From Halichoerus grypus (lineage: Eukaryota > Chordata > Mammalia > Carnivora > Phocidae): a stretch of 64,000 nucleotides of DNA. The position numbers and the translations under genes are program-made. Numbering within the stretch: the stretch's first letter is position 1; each line of letters starts with the position of its first letter. The stretch covers positions 126,457,093 to 126,521,092 of the forward strand of contig NC_135718.1 in the NCBI RefSeq assembly GCF_964656455.1, in the 5' to 3' direction. Below the pieces are notes generated by a model. That model saw only the letters and a list, made by a program, of their open reading frames with translations, was not told where the DNA came from and did no database searches. Shown here piece by piece: positions 1 through 10,122 of this stretch.

Positions 1-521
1 CCATCCAAACAGACGGGTCCAAACCTTCAGGAAGGATCTTCTTCCTCACTCCTTCCCTCCAGGAAAAAAATGTGCTTGTGTCTTTGAAGTCTGCTAGCAT
101 GATGAGATACTGACAGGAAAGATCCAGCCAACTCCAGAGACCTAAATGTCTAAGAGCTGAATTTACAAAGCTCATTTTGAGGTTTATGTATGACGCAAGA
201 GAGAAATCACAGCCTGCCAAACATGTTAGACCAGCTCATCCCTTACATCAGGCAGCAGTTAATGCTCTGAAAAAGAAAGTGTCTGCTTTTTGAAAAGTTC
301 TAGCCACGCATCCAAAACTGCTGGTTTGCCCTGCAGACACCTCCACTGTGAGGGGCAAGATGCCCTTTGGCTCAATGAGGTAATCCTCACGTAGTTGCTG
401 GTACTTGCTGTCCCCGCCCATCCTTACAGCTCTCCCTACCATCTGACAAAAGAGAGCAAATTAAAGAGGTTACACTAGAAAAACCCAGGATGTCCATAAA
501 AATATCTTAACTGAAGGAAAA
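1..521. other. Non-repetitive left edge
   Basis: No interspersed repeat is recognised here. The stretch contains the minus-strand exon-like segment listed separately and is otherwise featureless to the eye. Confidence 0.5.
341..442 (-). other. Candidate internal coding exon, product unknown
   Basis: On the minus strand a pyrimidine-rich tract ending TTTTGTCAG abuts an open frame that begins at 442. A possible donor, GAG followed by GTGTCT, lies 102 bases downstream (exactly 34 codons, phase 0 at both ends). The peptide begins MVGRAVRMGGDSKYQQLRED and continues with a segment reading YLIEPKGILPL. It has a normal mix of charged and hydrophobic residues, not the low-complexity look of repeat-derived frames. 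The frame stays open to 248 without the donor. I do not recognise a family. The donor is weak, no neighbouring exon is visible, and a chance frame or pseudogene fragment is quite possible. Confidence 0.25.
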
Positions 522-536
522 AACAATTTGTTTATT

Positions 537-692
537 TTTTATGTAAATTCAATTAATTAACATATGCTGTATTATTAGTTTCAGAGGTAGAGGTCAGTGA
601 TTCATCAGTCTTACATAACACCCAGTGCTCATTACATCCTGTGCCCTCCTTAATGTCCATCACCCAGTTACCCCATCCTTCCACCCCCTCCC
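537..692 (-). mobile_element. L1 3' end, 5'-truncated, carnivore type
   Basis: Read on the minus strand this is the end of a carnivore LINE-1 3' UTR (GGGTG...GGGTGTTATGTAAGAC...TAATTAATTG), strongly 5' truncated to about 155 bases. It is bounded by a perfect 15-base target-site duplication, AACAATTTGTTTATT, at 522-536 and 693-707. No coding part of L1 is left. Confidence 0.88.
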
Positions 693-803
693 AACAATTT
701 GTTTATTAATCCAGGATTTCTCACCTGAAAAATATTAGTTGAGCCTCTACTGTGTTCCAGGCAATGATCTAGTTAAGGAAATGCATTTAAAGAACACATA
801 CTA

Positions 804-1030
804 GGGGCGCCTGGGTGGCTCACTCGGTTAAGCGTCCGAATCTTGATTTTGGCTCAGGTCATGATCTCAGGGTTGTGAGATTGAGCCCCGCCTCAGGGCT
901 CCACACTCAGCAGGGAGTCTGCTTCTCTCCCTCTCTCTCCCTCGCCCTCTGCCCCTCCCCGCCCCCTCGCTTGCACATATGTACACGCTTTCTCTCTCAG
1001 ATAAATAAATAAATCTTTAAAAAAAAAATA
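804..1030 (+). mobile_element. CAN SINE (SINEC), full length
   Basis: A complete tRNA-derived SINE: tRNA-like head from GGGGCGCCTGGGTGGCTCA with A box, B-box-like GAGATTGAGCCCC, CT-rich body and an A-rich tail. The 12-base duplication GAACACATACTA flanks it at 792-803 and 1033-1044. The head resembles a tRNA gene but is a transposon component, not a functional tRNA. This copy is diverged from the youngest ones in the window. Confidence 0.95.
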
Positions 1031-1094
1031 ACGAACACATACTAGAAATAATTCATGAAAACAGCAGCCTCTATTTATGTGCTACAAAGTATGA

Positions 1095-1515
1095 CAGACT
1101 TGATAGCTATCTTGTCTCCCCAAAATCCATCCTCCCCTTTACCCTGGACACTTGGCTACCACTTAAAGGCTACATATTCCACCTTTTTTGTAGCCAGGTG
1201 TGACCGTGTGAGTAAGATTGGTCAGTGACAATGAGCTGTGAGCAGAAATGATAAGAGCAACTTCTCAGTTTTCTCCAACTTTACCTGGACTTCGGCTCTT
1301 AACCCCTTCCCTCGCTGAACCCTGGGTGTGGCAACAATCCTGACGCCTAGGGGACTGAGGAGCGAAAAGGTGGAAGTACCTAGGTCTCTCGGTGACCTAA
1401 TGAGTAGTGCCCACTGACTAGACTTAGGTAAGAGAGGAACAAACTGCTCTTGTTTAAGCCACTGTATTTTCAGGTCTCTTTGTTTCAAAAGCTTAACATT
1501 GACCCTAATATACAA
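1095..1515 (+). repeat. Ancient LTR-like repeat, family uncertain
   Basis: The 3' part (TTGTTTAAGCCACTGTATTT, then GGTCTCTTTGTT and CCTAATATAC) has the layout that ends many old mammalian LTRs of the ERVL/MaLR kind: a 'TTTAAGCCACT' motif, then a T-rich 'tttgtt', then a 'taatac'-like end. Body similarity is weak. A 101-codon minus-strand frame here is considered spurious. Confidence 0.35.
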
Positions 1516-1690
1516 AAATGATTTCATTTAATCCTCAAGACAATCCTACCTAGGACTAAAGGAACTGAAACTTACGGAAGTTAAATAACTTGCCCAAAGT
1601 CCTAAAGCAAATAAGTGATAGAGCAAGGGTTCAAACAGTTCTGAGTCCAAACCGCAAGCTTTTAACCACTTAGCTATAGGGCCTTCCTGA
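1515..1690 (-). repeat. MIR SINE
   Basis: Plus-strand text shows the familiar antisense MIR core: 'ttaaataacttgcccaaagt', then 'agtgatagagcaagggttcaaac' and 'ttttaaccacttagctat'. Diverged, with no duplications visible, as expected for a repeat that predates the mammalian radiation. Confidence 0.8.
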
Positions 1691-2306
1691 AAGCACAAAC
1701 CAAGGCATCCTGCAGGCCCAACATTTATCTCATTAAATGAGCATTCTCTTTAGAATTCAAAAGAAACAATGGTGGCAAACACATTTTTTTAAATTATGGC
1801 CCCAAAATCACAAAATTTTTCTTTGCCTCAGTAAGAGCCTGAATAAGCTTGGTTCTAACCACGGACGGCTAAAATAGGTATCGATTGCCCAATGCCTTGG
1901 GAACATCCTCAACCCCAAAATTCTTCGAGTCTCACATAAATGAGAATTTGGGGTGACAACTTCTATTTGTACACCATCTTGACAGAAAACATCATCATAA
2001 TCACCACCCCTTGCCCAGTTATTAGTCCTGACCATGTTGTAACTTTAAGAGCTACCCTAATTTTCTCATACCCCCATTTGACTAGAAGTTTCCCTATTTG
2101 TTTTATCACAAAATTATTTGAAAAACATCCTATGCGCATTCATTTTGGAGGACTGTGTGAATCCATAGCAATAATGTCTATGAAAACATTCTGTGCTTGT
2201 CATTTCTACTCACACTGTACTGTCCTAGGCCCAGTTACAGAAGTATTCACTATTAAAAAAAAAAATCTTGTTAGCTAAATGGAATTTTTAAAAAAAGAGC
2301 CTTCTT

Positions 2307-2670
2307 CCTTTTTTTTTTTTAATTATTATTATTTTTTAACTTAACTTCAATTAATTAACAGTGTATTATTAGTTTCAGAGTTAGAGTTCAGTTATTCATC
2401 CATTGCATATAACACCCAGTGCTCATCACATCACCCAGTTACCTCCATCCCATCCCCCCACCCTCCTCCCCTCCAGCAACCCTCAGTTTGTTTCCTATGA
2501 TCAAGAGTCTCTTATGGTTTGTCTCCCTCTCTGATTTCGTCTTGTTTTATTTTTCCCTCTCTTCCCCTATGCTCCTCTGTTTTGTTTCTTAAATTCACAT
2601 ATGAGTGAAATCATACAATAATTGTTTTTCTCTGACTGACTTAGCATAATACCCTCTAGTTCCATGTGTG
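2307..2670 (-). mobile_element. L1 3' end, 5'-truncated
   Basis: The poly(T) at 2309-2320 is the antisense tail. It is followed by the antisense L1 3' UTR and last part of the element (for example 'aacacccagtgctcatcaca' and 'ataccctctagttccatgtg'). The 10-base duplication GAGCCTTCTT lies at 2297-2306 and 2671-2680. Frames on both strands are remnants only. Confidence 0.9.
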
Positions 2671-2745
2671 GAGCCTTCTTAAGATTCTCCCTCTCCCTCT
2701 CCATCTGCCCTTCCCTTCCCCCCTCCCCAAAAACAAAAAAAAAAC
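2671..2745 (+). mobile_element. CAN SINE 3' fragment
   Basis: A body fragment, 'gagccttcttaagattctcc' followed by CT-rich DNA and an A-rich tail. The head is missing. The L1 to the left appears to have landed at the 5' edge of this already truncated SINE, using its first ten bases as target site. Confidence 0.65.
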
Positions 2746-3214
2746 TTGTCCCAAGGATTTTCCCCAGAAACAAATTGAGACTAGACAAAACTCTCTGCTG
2801 TGGAGGGAGAATGAGCTGCTATAAATAAGTGTGGAAACACGTGTTACGTTGCCGCTGAGTGTTGTTGTAACAGGTTTTGTTTCCCCTCTGCTCCTGCCTT
2901 GTGGCCTTGTATTATTTGAGTGTCAAATGTTCCTGTGAGCATTGTGTGGCCTGGACTCAAGCCAAGCTCCCTGGGCAATGCCCGGCCCGCGCTCACTCAT
3001 CCTCCCACCTCCCTTAAAGGAGCCTGAAAGTGGTGGGACCCCCTGCGGGAGAAAGAGAAATTCTCTCTCGACACAGGCGGCCAGACACACAGAACATGGG
3101 GGACTGACTCTTCCACCCACCCAACACCCAGTGTCATTTATGAAAATAGGGACAAGGACAGTGAACAAAGATTGCACCCTTTAAAGTGCTGAGCCCTTAT
3201 TAGTTAAATTGTCT
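2746..3214. other. Non-repetitive interval
   Basis: Moderately GC-rich unique-looking DNA with GGGCAATGCCCGG and CTCCCACCTCCC tracts near 2970-3010. No exon, promoter or repeat could be supported. Confidence 0.4.
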
Positions 3215-3385
3215 CCTTTTATTCACACCACAACCCTACAACGTGGGCAGGAGAGTGGTGTTGTAGGTTAAGTTCTGCGTGTTTCCTAAGGTCACACAGC
3301 TGGTAGTGGCCGGGCCAGGACACCAACCCAGCTCCATCTGAACACAAAGCCCAGGAATTTCACCACAGAGCCATGTATTTCATAT
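3215..3385 (-). repeat. MIR SINE
   Basis: Antisense MIR core recognised from 'cctaaggtcacacagctggt' and the downstream 'aggacaccaacccagctcca', with 'ttattcacaccacaacccta' at the left. Confidence 0.8.
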
Positions 3386-3575
3386 GAAATAAAACATGGA
3401 GGAGACGGATGGTTAAACTTCGCCTCTAGTTCCTCATTTCATCACCAGGCTGCCTGACTCTTTGAGATAAATCTCCCTTTTCTCAACTTCAAGTGAAATA
3501 GATATATAAAGAAAAGGCAAGGAAACACACCATTACCACATGATTATTTCACATCTTTAAAAATAATCACTTTGG

Positions 3576-3747
3576 GAGGCACCTGGGTGGCTCAAGCATT
3601 GGACTCTTGATCTCAGCTCAGGTCTGCACTGGGCTCCGCACTGGGTGTAGTGCCTACTTAAATAAAATAAAATAAAATAAAATAAAATAAAATAAAATAA
3701 AATAAAATAAAATAAAACAAAACAAAACAAAACAAAACAAAATAAAT
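3576..3747 (+). mobile_element. CAN SINE, short body with expanded tail
   Basis: Head 'aggcacctgggtggctcaag' and a much shortened body lead straight into the expanded AAATA/AAACA tail (3660-3747). A 17-base duplication, AAAAATAATCACTTTGG, brackets it at 3559-3575 and 3748-3764. The body lacks the CT-rich region seen in the longer copies. Confidence 0.92.
3660..3747 (+). repeat. Pentanucleotide microsatellite (AAATA)n then (AAACA)n
   Basis: About a dozen AAATA units switch to AAACA units and back to AAATA. It grew from the poly(A) tail of the SINE it follows and creates a long Phe/Leu/Ile-rich antisense frame with no coding meaning. Likely length-polymorphic. Confidence 0.95.
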
Positions 3748-3892
3748 AAAAATAATCACTTTGGCATAACCAAACAGAAAAATGAAAGTAGCTCAGTGGT
3801 TTCTGCTTCTCATCTTTGTTTTCTCTTTGTTTACTTTTGCTTTGTTTCATTTTAATGTAAAGGGAAGTCAAAGGAGGATCTGGTTTATTTTC

Positions 3893-4081
3893 TTTTTTAA
3901 AGATGTTATTTATTTATTTGTCAGAGAGAGAGAGAGAGCACGAGCAGGGGGAGCAGTAGGGAGAGGGAGAAGCAGGCTCCCTGCTGAATAGGGAGCCTGA
4001 TGTGGGACTCGATCCCAGGACCCCGGGATCATGACCCGAGCCGAAGGCAGACGCTTAACAGACTGAGCCACCCAGGCGCCC
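3893..4081 (-). mobile_element. CAN SINE, full length
   Basis: Antisense copy with T-rich tail at the left and tRNA-like head ending GGCGCCCC at 4081. A perfect 13-base duplication, CTGGTTTATTTTC, sits at 3880-3892 and 4082-4094. Confidence 0.96.
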
Positions 4082-4094
4082 CTGGTTTATTTTC

Positions 4095-5837
4095 AACACT
4101 ACAATGCAGACACCTTATCCAGCCATATCGGTGCCTGAAATGTTACTAGTGGAGGAGAATTTTATGGAAGGGGCAACACTGAAATGTGGATGCCACTTAC
4201 AAAGGTGTAAGAGGCTGAGCAATAGGGGGCTACAGACACATGAGAAGTGGGAAGTAGTGACCCAAGGGAGATTCACAGGGCAGATCAGAGATCAGAAGAC
4301 AAGGGCCTGGAAGGGACAAAAAGTACTAGCTCAAAACATGGAGGGATTGGGGAAAAAAGAGGTGAAAAAAAAACACAAAGGAGGTGGGATGAGACCATTA
4401 CACTGAATAAAGAAAAAACATGTCATCTAGGATCAACCAGGTAATAATAAGAAGTGTCATTCTTTTTCCTAATATTAAAGCTGTTATTGTATTACCTCAT
4501 TCTGTGGAAAACTATGGCCAAATAAGGTATCAATGTGTTGGGAGTTGATATCAAGTGATTTTATATATATGTAATTTTTTTTAGCTCTGCAGAAGCATCC
4601 TCAGAACTTCCTGCGTTTATTTTCACGAGGTGCAGCAAGAGCTTAGCTGGCACTATGCAAGTCAAAAGAAGGGGGTTTCCATCCAACTTTGATTTATGAT
4701 CCACAAAGATGCCAATTTCCTGTTTTTGAAGCACTGCGGAAAACTTTCCCAAATATAATCTGATAGGCAACAAAGCCTCCTAACAGATGTGAAGATACGA
4801 GGAAGGATCCAAAGCACAACGGTGGGTAAGCACTGTTTTAATCTTAAGGAAGGGACTTCGGCAAAAATTGGGACTACAGATATTTTTATGTTTGAACACA
4901 CTTCATTAAAATTACAGGGGAATAGGGAAACTCAAAGCCTACTTATCTTGTAATCAGTTAGTAAAATACTGGTTACTAATCCTGTGTGTTGGTTTCTGAG
5001 CTCTCGCAGCAGAAAACTGGCACGTTGTCCCCCTTCTGTCTCTCCGTCAGGGATTTCTCGAGGGGTCCGGGATGGAAAATGGCTCCTGTCATCCCCTCAG
5101 TGTCTACGCGGGCGTCTGTGACTCCAGGGACACAGGTTTCAAGGCTTCCTTCAGCCCCCGGTTAGGAGTGTGGACGTGGGGAAGAGACAATGGCGGCTTT
5201 GCAAACATGGGGTGAGGAGCATGTCTGCCACTTGTATCTCTGGGGACATCCCAGAGAAACCATCAGGCTCCCAGATACAGAGGGTGATGGGAGGGAGAGG
5301 GCAGCAAGGAAGGCTCTCACTTCTCCCCAACCCCCATCCTCACTTCCTACTGTGTTGCCAGCTACCCTTAAATCAGGTTACTTCGCTCCCCAAACCAGCT
5401 AGTACTTTGTCCCCAGGCTGCTGAAACTTGCTCTACATCTTTGCATGGACAATTTCAGACATGTATTTTCTTGAGCAGAGGAGAGTAAATACATAGGTTA
5501 TTTATCCACCCCTGGTCAGGAGTTTAAGAGAGCAGTGATCCAGGTCCCCCGGCCCAGATGCCCAAAGCCAGTGATCTTTCCTTCCTCCCTCCTTACTTCC
5601 TTTCTAGTGAATTGCTGTGCTCTCAGAGAGAAAACAAAGCTTACAAAAGATCAGTCACGAATCTCCCAGCATAAACAAAACACACGTCCCCCGGAGTGTA
5701 ATGTGCCATCACATGGCTCTAATGCATTAAAAAGGAATGAAAAGTCTACTGAATGCCCCATATTTCTTCCATCATGAAGTTTTGGGTGGCCAAGCTCTCC
5801 ACCAGGGACCCAAGCCTGCTCACAGCTTTAGCTTCTT
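4095..5837. other. Non-repetitive interval
   Basis: 1.7 kb without a repeat I can name. Open frames at 4104-4406 and 5170-5424 lack start context, splice signals and recognisable motifs. Composition changes from A-rich (4100-4500) to more GC-rich with scattered CpG (5030-5330). Confidence 0.4.
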
Positions 5838-5897
5838 TTAACTCAATACCTACTCAAAATAGGTGCTTAGTAAACATTTCTTGGACTGAGTCAAATA
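5838..5897 (+). repeat. MIR or L2 3' end fragment
   Basis: The motif 'aaaataggtgcttagtaaac' followed by ATTTCTTGGACTGAGTC matches the 3' end shared by MIR and L2 ('catagtaggtgctcaataaa'-type). Confidence 0.55.
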
Positions 5898-6103
5898 TTT
5901 AATTGCTTTTCTTAGGATTAACATATCTTTGAAAACACAATTCGAAAAGCAGTACTAATGATCTATCTTTCCCCTTGAAAAAAGAATACACATCCTGATT
6001 TGTATGAAAATCTTTCTCTTTGCTTTTCTTTTAACTGCTTTCAAAGAGAATCCAACAATCAAAAATTGTCCTTTCACTGATAATTTCGGTGTCAACAGAT
6101 TGA

Positions 6104-6299
6104 TTTTTTTTAAAAAGATTTTAGTTATTTGACAGAGACAGACACAGCGAGAGAGGGAACACAAGCAGGGGGAGTGGGAGAGGGAGAAGCAGGCTTCCCG
6201 CAGAGCAGGGAGCCCGATGCAGGGGCTCGATCCCAAGACCCTGGGATCATGACCTGAGCTGAAGGCAGAAGCTTAACGACTGAGCCACCCAGGCGCCCC
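6104..6299 (-). mobile_element. CAN SINE, full length, young type
   Basis: T-rich tail at 6104-6112, GACAGAGACAGACACAGCGA body start, and head ending AGGCGCCCC at 6299. The flanks AGATTGATTTT and AGATTCTTGATTTT are an approximate duplication. Confidence 0.94.
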
Positions 6300-6351
6300 A
6301 AGATTCTTGATTTTCAAGGATAAAGAAAATTTGACTTAGAAAACGATTCTG

Positions 6352-6531
6352 GGGATGCCTGGGTGGCTCAGTCGGTTAAGTGGCTGCCTTCGGCCCGGGT
6401 CATGATCCCGGGGTCCTGGGATCGAGTCCCACGTCGGGCTCCTTGCTCGGCAGGGAGCCTGCTTCTCCCTCTCTCTCCTTCTGCTTGTGCTCTCTCTGTC
6501 AAATATAATCTTAAAAAAAAGAAAGAAAGAA
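6352..6531 (+). mobile_element. CAN SINE, full length
   Basis: Bracketed by a perfect 14-base duplication, AGAAAACGATTCTG, at 6338-6351 and 6532-6545. The tail carries a short (GAAA)n expansion. It lies only 52 bases from the opposite-strand SINE ending at 6299, so the two can form an inverted pair. Confidence 0.96.
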
Positions 6532-6545
6532 AGAAAACGATTCTG

Positions 6546-7109
6546 AAAGCCATTACCACCCAAAACATGAAAACCTACTTGATTTTTTATTGTCTATTAA
6601 TTCACCATGAATGTTCACATTGTTTGAAAGTTAAAGCAAGCAATAGCCTTTCACTTAAGCTACAGATGCTATTAGCTTCATGAGCCCTTGTGCTTGTTAC
6701 ATCATAAACCACATAGTTCTTACATAAGTGAATATGTTCTTTGGTCGCCCTTTGACCTGAGAGTCCAAGTGAGAAATGCCTGATGTCTTCAAATTTAATA
6801 TCAATTCATCACACATAAATTGTGAGACACACCATTATTTTATGTACCGCTAAAAGGGAAACATGCTTCTGATATCATTGTAAGACATATCCTGACTCAA
6901 AAGAAGTTCAATTGTGAAGAGGTATGTCTTAGAAGTGATGCTATGAAGTGTCACTTGCCTGGCTACAGGTTCGTCATTCAGGTGCCAGAACCCCAAATCC
7001 TTGGACCGTGGAAGAATCAAGCACCAAGCACTCCACCTGTGACCAGCTTTATTCAATATAAAATTACCGATGGATTTGTCTTAGGGCTTCTGTATTTATT
7101 TCTGTATTT
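6546..7109. other. Non-repetitive interval
   Basis: AT-rich unique-looking sequence. Nothing recognisable on either strand. Confidence 0.4.
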
Positions 7110-7188
7110 AACAGATATTCTTTTGTACCTAATATATGTGTTAGACACCATTATTGCCCTTAAGGACTTACAGTCTAGAAATCTATGA
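7110..7188 (-). repeat. L2 3' fragment
   Basis: 'tgcccttaaggacttacagt' plus CTAGAAATC is the antisense of the L2 'ctagactgtaagctccttga' block. The preceding 'ttttgtacctaatatatgtg' corresponds to the 'tactatgtgccaggc' part. Confidence 0.55.
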
Positions 7189-7200
7189 CTTCAGGTGGGG

Positions 7201-7386
7201 CCAGGGGTCAGCTCACTATGAGCCAAATACAGGAGGCCTGCTTTTGTAAACTTCTGTTGCAACCCAAGCACACAAATTTGGGTATTGCTTGCTCTCACTC
7301 TATAATGGCTGGGTAGTTGCAACAAATCCTGCAAAGCCTGAAATATTTACCATCTGGTCTTTTAGAAAGTGTTTGCTGATCCCTGG
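7201..7386 (-). mobile_element. hAT-Charlie fossil, MER1 group
   Basis: Terminal inverted repeats CCAGGGGTCAGC (7201-7212) and GCTGATCCCTGG (7375-7386) match with one mismatch. Read on the minus strand, the inside has the MER1-like order: 'agaccagatggtaaatattt', 'caggctttgcagg', then the 'gttgcaactac' segment. It is a non-autonomous DNA transposon remnant of 186 bases. The 8-base target duplication is no longer evident. Confidence 0.8.
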
Positions 7387-7584
7387 TCTAGGCTAATGGT
7401 TTGGTACCTTACCATACCTGGGTCACTTCATAAACCTTCACATTTGAAATAAATATCCCATCAGTTCAAAGTGGCACAGACTTCGAAGTCTAAAAAGGAA
7501 AATGGGAAAGAAAGCGAATAAACAGAGGATATAGTCATAATAGAGAGCAACAATAATGATTATTTAAGAACTTTCTGCACTCTC

Positions 7585-7781
7585 GGGCGCCTGGGTGGCT
7601 CAGTTGGTTAAGCGATTGCCTTCGGCTCAGGTCATGATCCTGGAGTCCCGGGATCGAGTCCCACATCGGGCTCCCTGCTCAGCAGGGAGTCTGCTTCTCC
7701 CTCTGACCCTCCTCCCTCTCATGCTTTCTGTCTCTCATTCTCTCTCTCACAAATAAATAAAAAAAAATCTTAAAAAAAAAA
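7585..7781 (+). mobile_element. CAN SINE, full length, recent
   Basis: The 19-base duplication AAGAACTTTCTGCACTCTC is identical at 7566-7584 and 7782-7800, the longest perfect one in the window. This suggests a comparatively recent insertion. The tail contains two A-runs separated by TCTT. Confidence 0.97.
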
Positions 7782-8014
7782 AAGAACTTTCTGCACTCTC
7801 TTCTTCATGCTTCTAACATGTGGTCCTCTGAGTATTATACCAACATTGGAACAGAAAGAAAGATCTCTTAATCTGACAATGTTGCAGTTTATTAGCAACT
7901 CTGGCTTTCAGTTTTACGAAGAAAGAGTTGAGCATGTGTAGGTGCCATCAGACATAATGACAATGGACTTGAGCCATTCCCCAATAATCTTTATCAATAA
8001 TATCCCTCTTTGCA

Positions 8015-8965
8015 CCGTTATTCATTCCTTCATTCAACCAGTGTTTACTATGCAATTACTATATGCTAGCCTGTTCCAGTGACTAGGGAATATAGCAATG
8101 AACAAAACAAATCCTTTACTTTTATGGAGTTTGAATCAGAGTGGGAAGAGACAAAAATAGATAAAATGATAACTATGTCCTATGTCAGGGAATGGTGATA
8201 AGGACCAAGATGAAACTAAGCAGGATGGGGAGATAGAAAGGGATAGTGGGTGGGAAAGGTGGGAGTTATGTGGTCAGGGAAGGACTCTGCCATGGGCGAG
8301 AAACCCGAAGAGGATCAAGCCATCTGGAAAGTCTGCCAGCAGTGGAAAGGATAGGGGCAAAGGCCCTGACAGAAGCGTTGCCGGCTGGGCTTGAGAACCC
8401 GCCGAGGCCTCTGTGCAGGAGCTCAGAAGAGATCTGGGACAAGTAAGCCAGAAGGGATGAAGCTGGAGAGGATGGAGGGGTCTTATAGGCCATGACGAAG
8501 ACTCCAGTGTCCTTCCGAGTGCGATGAGAAGCCATCAGAGGATCTGGGGCAGAGGATGGCATGATCTGACAACGGAGTGGAGAACAGACTGTTGGGGGGT
8601 AGATTGGAGGTAGGAAGACGATAGGAGGCTCTTGTAGTAATTCGGGCAAGAGATGAAGGTGGCTTGGATTAGAACAGTACTGGGAAGGGGCGCCTAGCTG
8701 GTTCAGCCGGTAAAGCACGTGACTCTTGATCTCGGGGGTCGAGTTCAAGCCCACTTTACTTTAAAAAAAATAAATAAATAAGAGCAGTATTGGGAAAAGT
8801 GGTGAGACACGGCCAGAGCCTGGATACCTTCCAAAGGTAATGCCTAGAGGATTTGCTGGTGGATTGGATGTGAGGTTTAAAAAAAAAAAAAAAAAAAGAG
8901 GCAAGGAAGTTAACTCATTCCTTGTTATGAACAACTGGCATTTCCTCAGTCTTTTATAAAATGTG
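8015..8965 (-). repeat. L2 LINE fragment
   Basis: An unusually long L2 relic read antisense. It runs from the 3' end ('tgcaattactatatgctagc', 'gggaatatagcaatgaacaa', 'ttatggagtttg') back through 'aaggccctgaca', 'cttataggccatgacgaaga', 'tggcatgatctgacaa' and 'gctcttgtagtaattcgggc' to 'ggatttgctggtggattgga'. It is interrupted by the SINE at 8687-8780. A 162-codon minus-strand frame here is L2-derived and degenerate. Confidence 0.8.
8687..8780 (+). mobile_element. CAN SINE, short form, inserted in L2
   Basis: Head 'ggggcgcctagctggttcag' runs almost directly into the A tail, without a CT-rich body. The 16-base duplication AGAACAGTACTGGGAA (8671-8686) matches AGAGCAGTATTGGGAA (8781-8796), with two differences. 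Confidence 0.9.
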
Positions 8966-9351
8966 GATAAATGTATCTTTAGGAAAATTACATGTTAATG
9001 TGGTAACGTAGTCTAAGCAAAAGAATGGGCCTCCTTTTCCAACCAGTGGTCTTTCTTATGCCCCTCCTATGAGGAAACTTAGTTTATTAGTCATACTTTA
9101 CTCATCCGTGTGATCTCATGTCCTTTTTACAGATAGAAATTTCTTGTATCTCCAATTGCATCAAATGTCAATGATAATTTATATTTTTCATTAAAAATTA
9201 CTCCTAAATTTAGCATATTACAGTTTTAGTAAACACTTTTTTACAAAATAGCTTAGAATAGTATACTACTGTTTCAGATAAAGGGTTAAAAATCTAAATT
9301 CCAGGCGTATTTTAAAAGACACAAAATTGCATTACTGTCAGTAGTCCCTGG
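8966..9351. other. AT-rich interval, no assigned feature
   Basis: AT-rich DNA containing several 'ATTTT/AAAAT' runs. No repeat family or gene could be assigned. Confidence 0.4.
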
Positions 9352-9512
9352 CAGTGCTTTTCAAACCCGAAGGTGCAAACAGTCACCTGGAGATCTTACT
9401 AAAATGCAGATTCTGATTCTCAGGTGTGGGATGGGGCTGACACTCTGCATTTCTAACAAGCTGCGGGAGGATGCAGATGCTATTGTCCTGGGATCACACT
9501 TCAGGGAGTGGA
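9352..9512 (+). mobile_element. MER5A-like hAT fossil
   Basis: Starts CAGTGCTTTTCAAAC, continues with 'gtcacctggagatcttacta', 'aaaatgcagattctgattct' and 'gcatttctaacaagctgcgg', and ends near 'ggatcacacttcagggagtg'. This is the whole MER5A order, with eroded inverted ends. Confidence 0.85.
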
Positions 9513-9579
9513 GACCTATCAACTAAGAAACAAGGCTAAGAGTAAATTAACCACTTTAGAACAAGTGTAGAAAATAGAT

Positions 9580-10090
9580 AGGAATGATTTATTCAAGAAA
9601 TATTTATTGAGTCGCCTGTAAAGGATCACACAGTTACTAGATGCTGGGGTTCAGAGCTGGAAGCCAGTCCCACTTGTGAGGAATCTTCCAGTCTGATAGG
9701 GAGGAACTAGATAAATAAGCAATTACAGCAGACAGGGGTGCAGTGATAGGCTCTTTGGGGACCTAGAGGAAGGGTGGGGCATGAGGGGGCGGGGGACGAG
9801 ACATGTGAGTTTCGTCTTGAAATACACAGAAGGAAGAGGACACAGAGAGGAAAGATGTCCCTGACGGAAGGAAGTGCAGGGGCGCACACACAGCCCTGAT
9901 AGCTCATAAATCCCTCGGTAATTGCAAATTGTTCGGCGTGACTGGAACGCAAGTGCCTGTGGGGGAGGGTGGAAAATGAGGCAGAGGGTGGGCCGCCAGG
10001 AGGACCGGAAGGCTGGAGGAGCCTGAAGGTGATGAAGGGTATTCAAAGAGAATCAGGTTTGCATATTGAAGAGACCGCTCTAGCCTCAAG
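9580..10090 (-). repeat. L2-like LINE fragment
   Basis: 'tatttattgagtcgcctgta' and 'gatgctggggttcagagctgg' followed by 'gaggaatcttccagtctgat' match the antisense 3' L2 layout. The rest (GTGAGTTTCGTCTTGAAATA, CTGGAACGCAAGTGCC) is more diverged. Confidence 0.55.
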
Positions 10091-10103
10091 CCTTGGGATG
10101 GGC

Positions 10104-10122
10104 GGGGGGGGGGGGGGGGGGG
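10104..10122 (+). repeat. Homopolymer (G)19
   Basis: Nineteen consecutive G, followed within 25 bases by more G-runs (GGGG, GGG and an eight-G run near 10138-10146). The cluster could form a G-quadruplex. It is also a sequencing-error hotspot, so the exact length is uncertain. Confidence 0.9.

Noticed and set aside
804..880. tRNA gene-like head (A box and B-box-like motif), repeated about thirty times in the window
   Set aside because: These are the tRNA-derived heads of CAN SINEs. They lack the acceptor stem and intact cloverleaf of real tRNA genes.
3557..3871. 104-codon hydrophobic minus-strand frame resembling a membrane protein
   Set aside because: The Phe/Leu/Tyr-rich part is the antisense translation of the (AAATA)n SINE tail.
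8266..8754. 162-codon minus-strand open frame, the longest in the window
   Set aside because: It lies in antisense L2 sequence and runs into a SINE. No domain, start context or splice signals.
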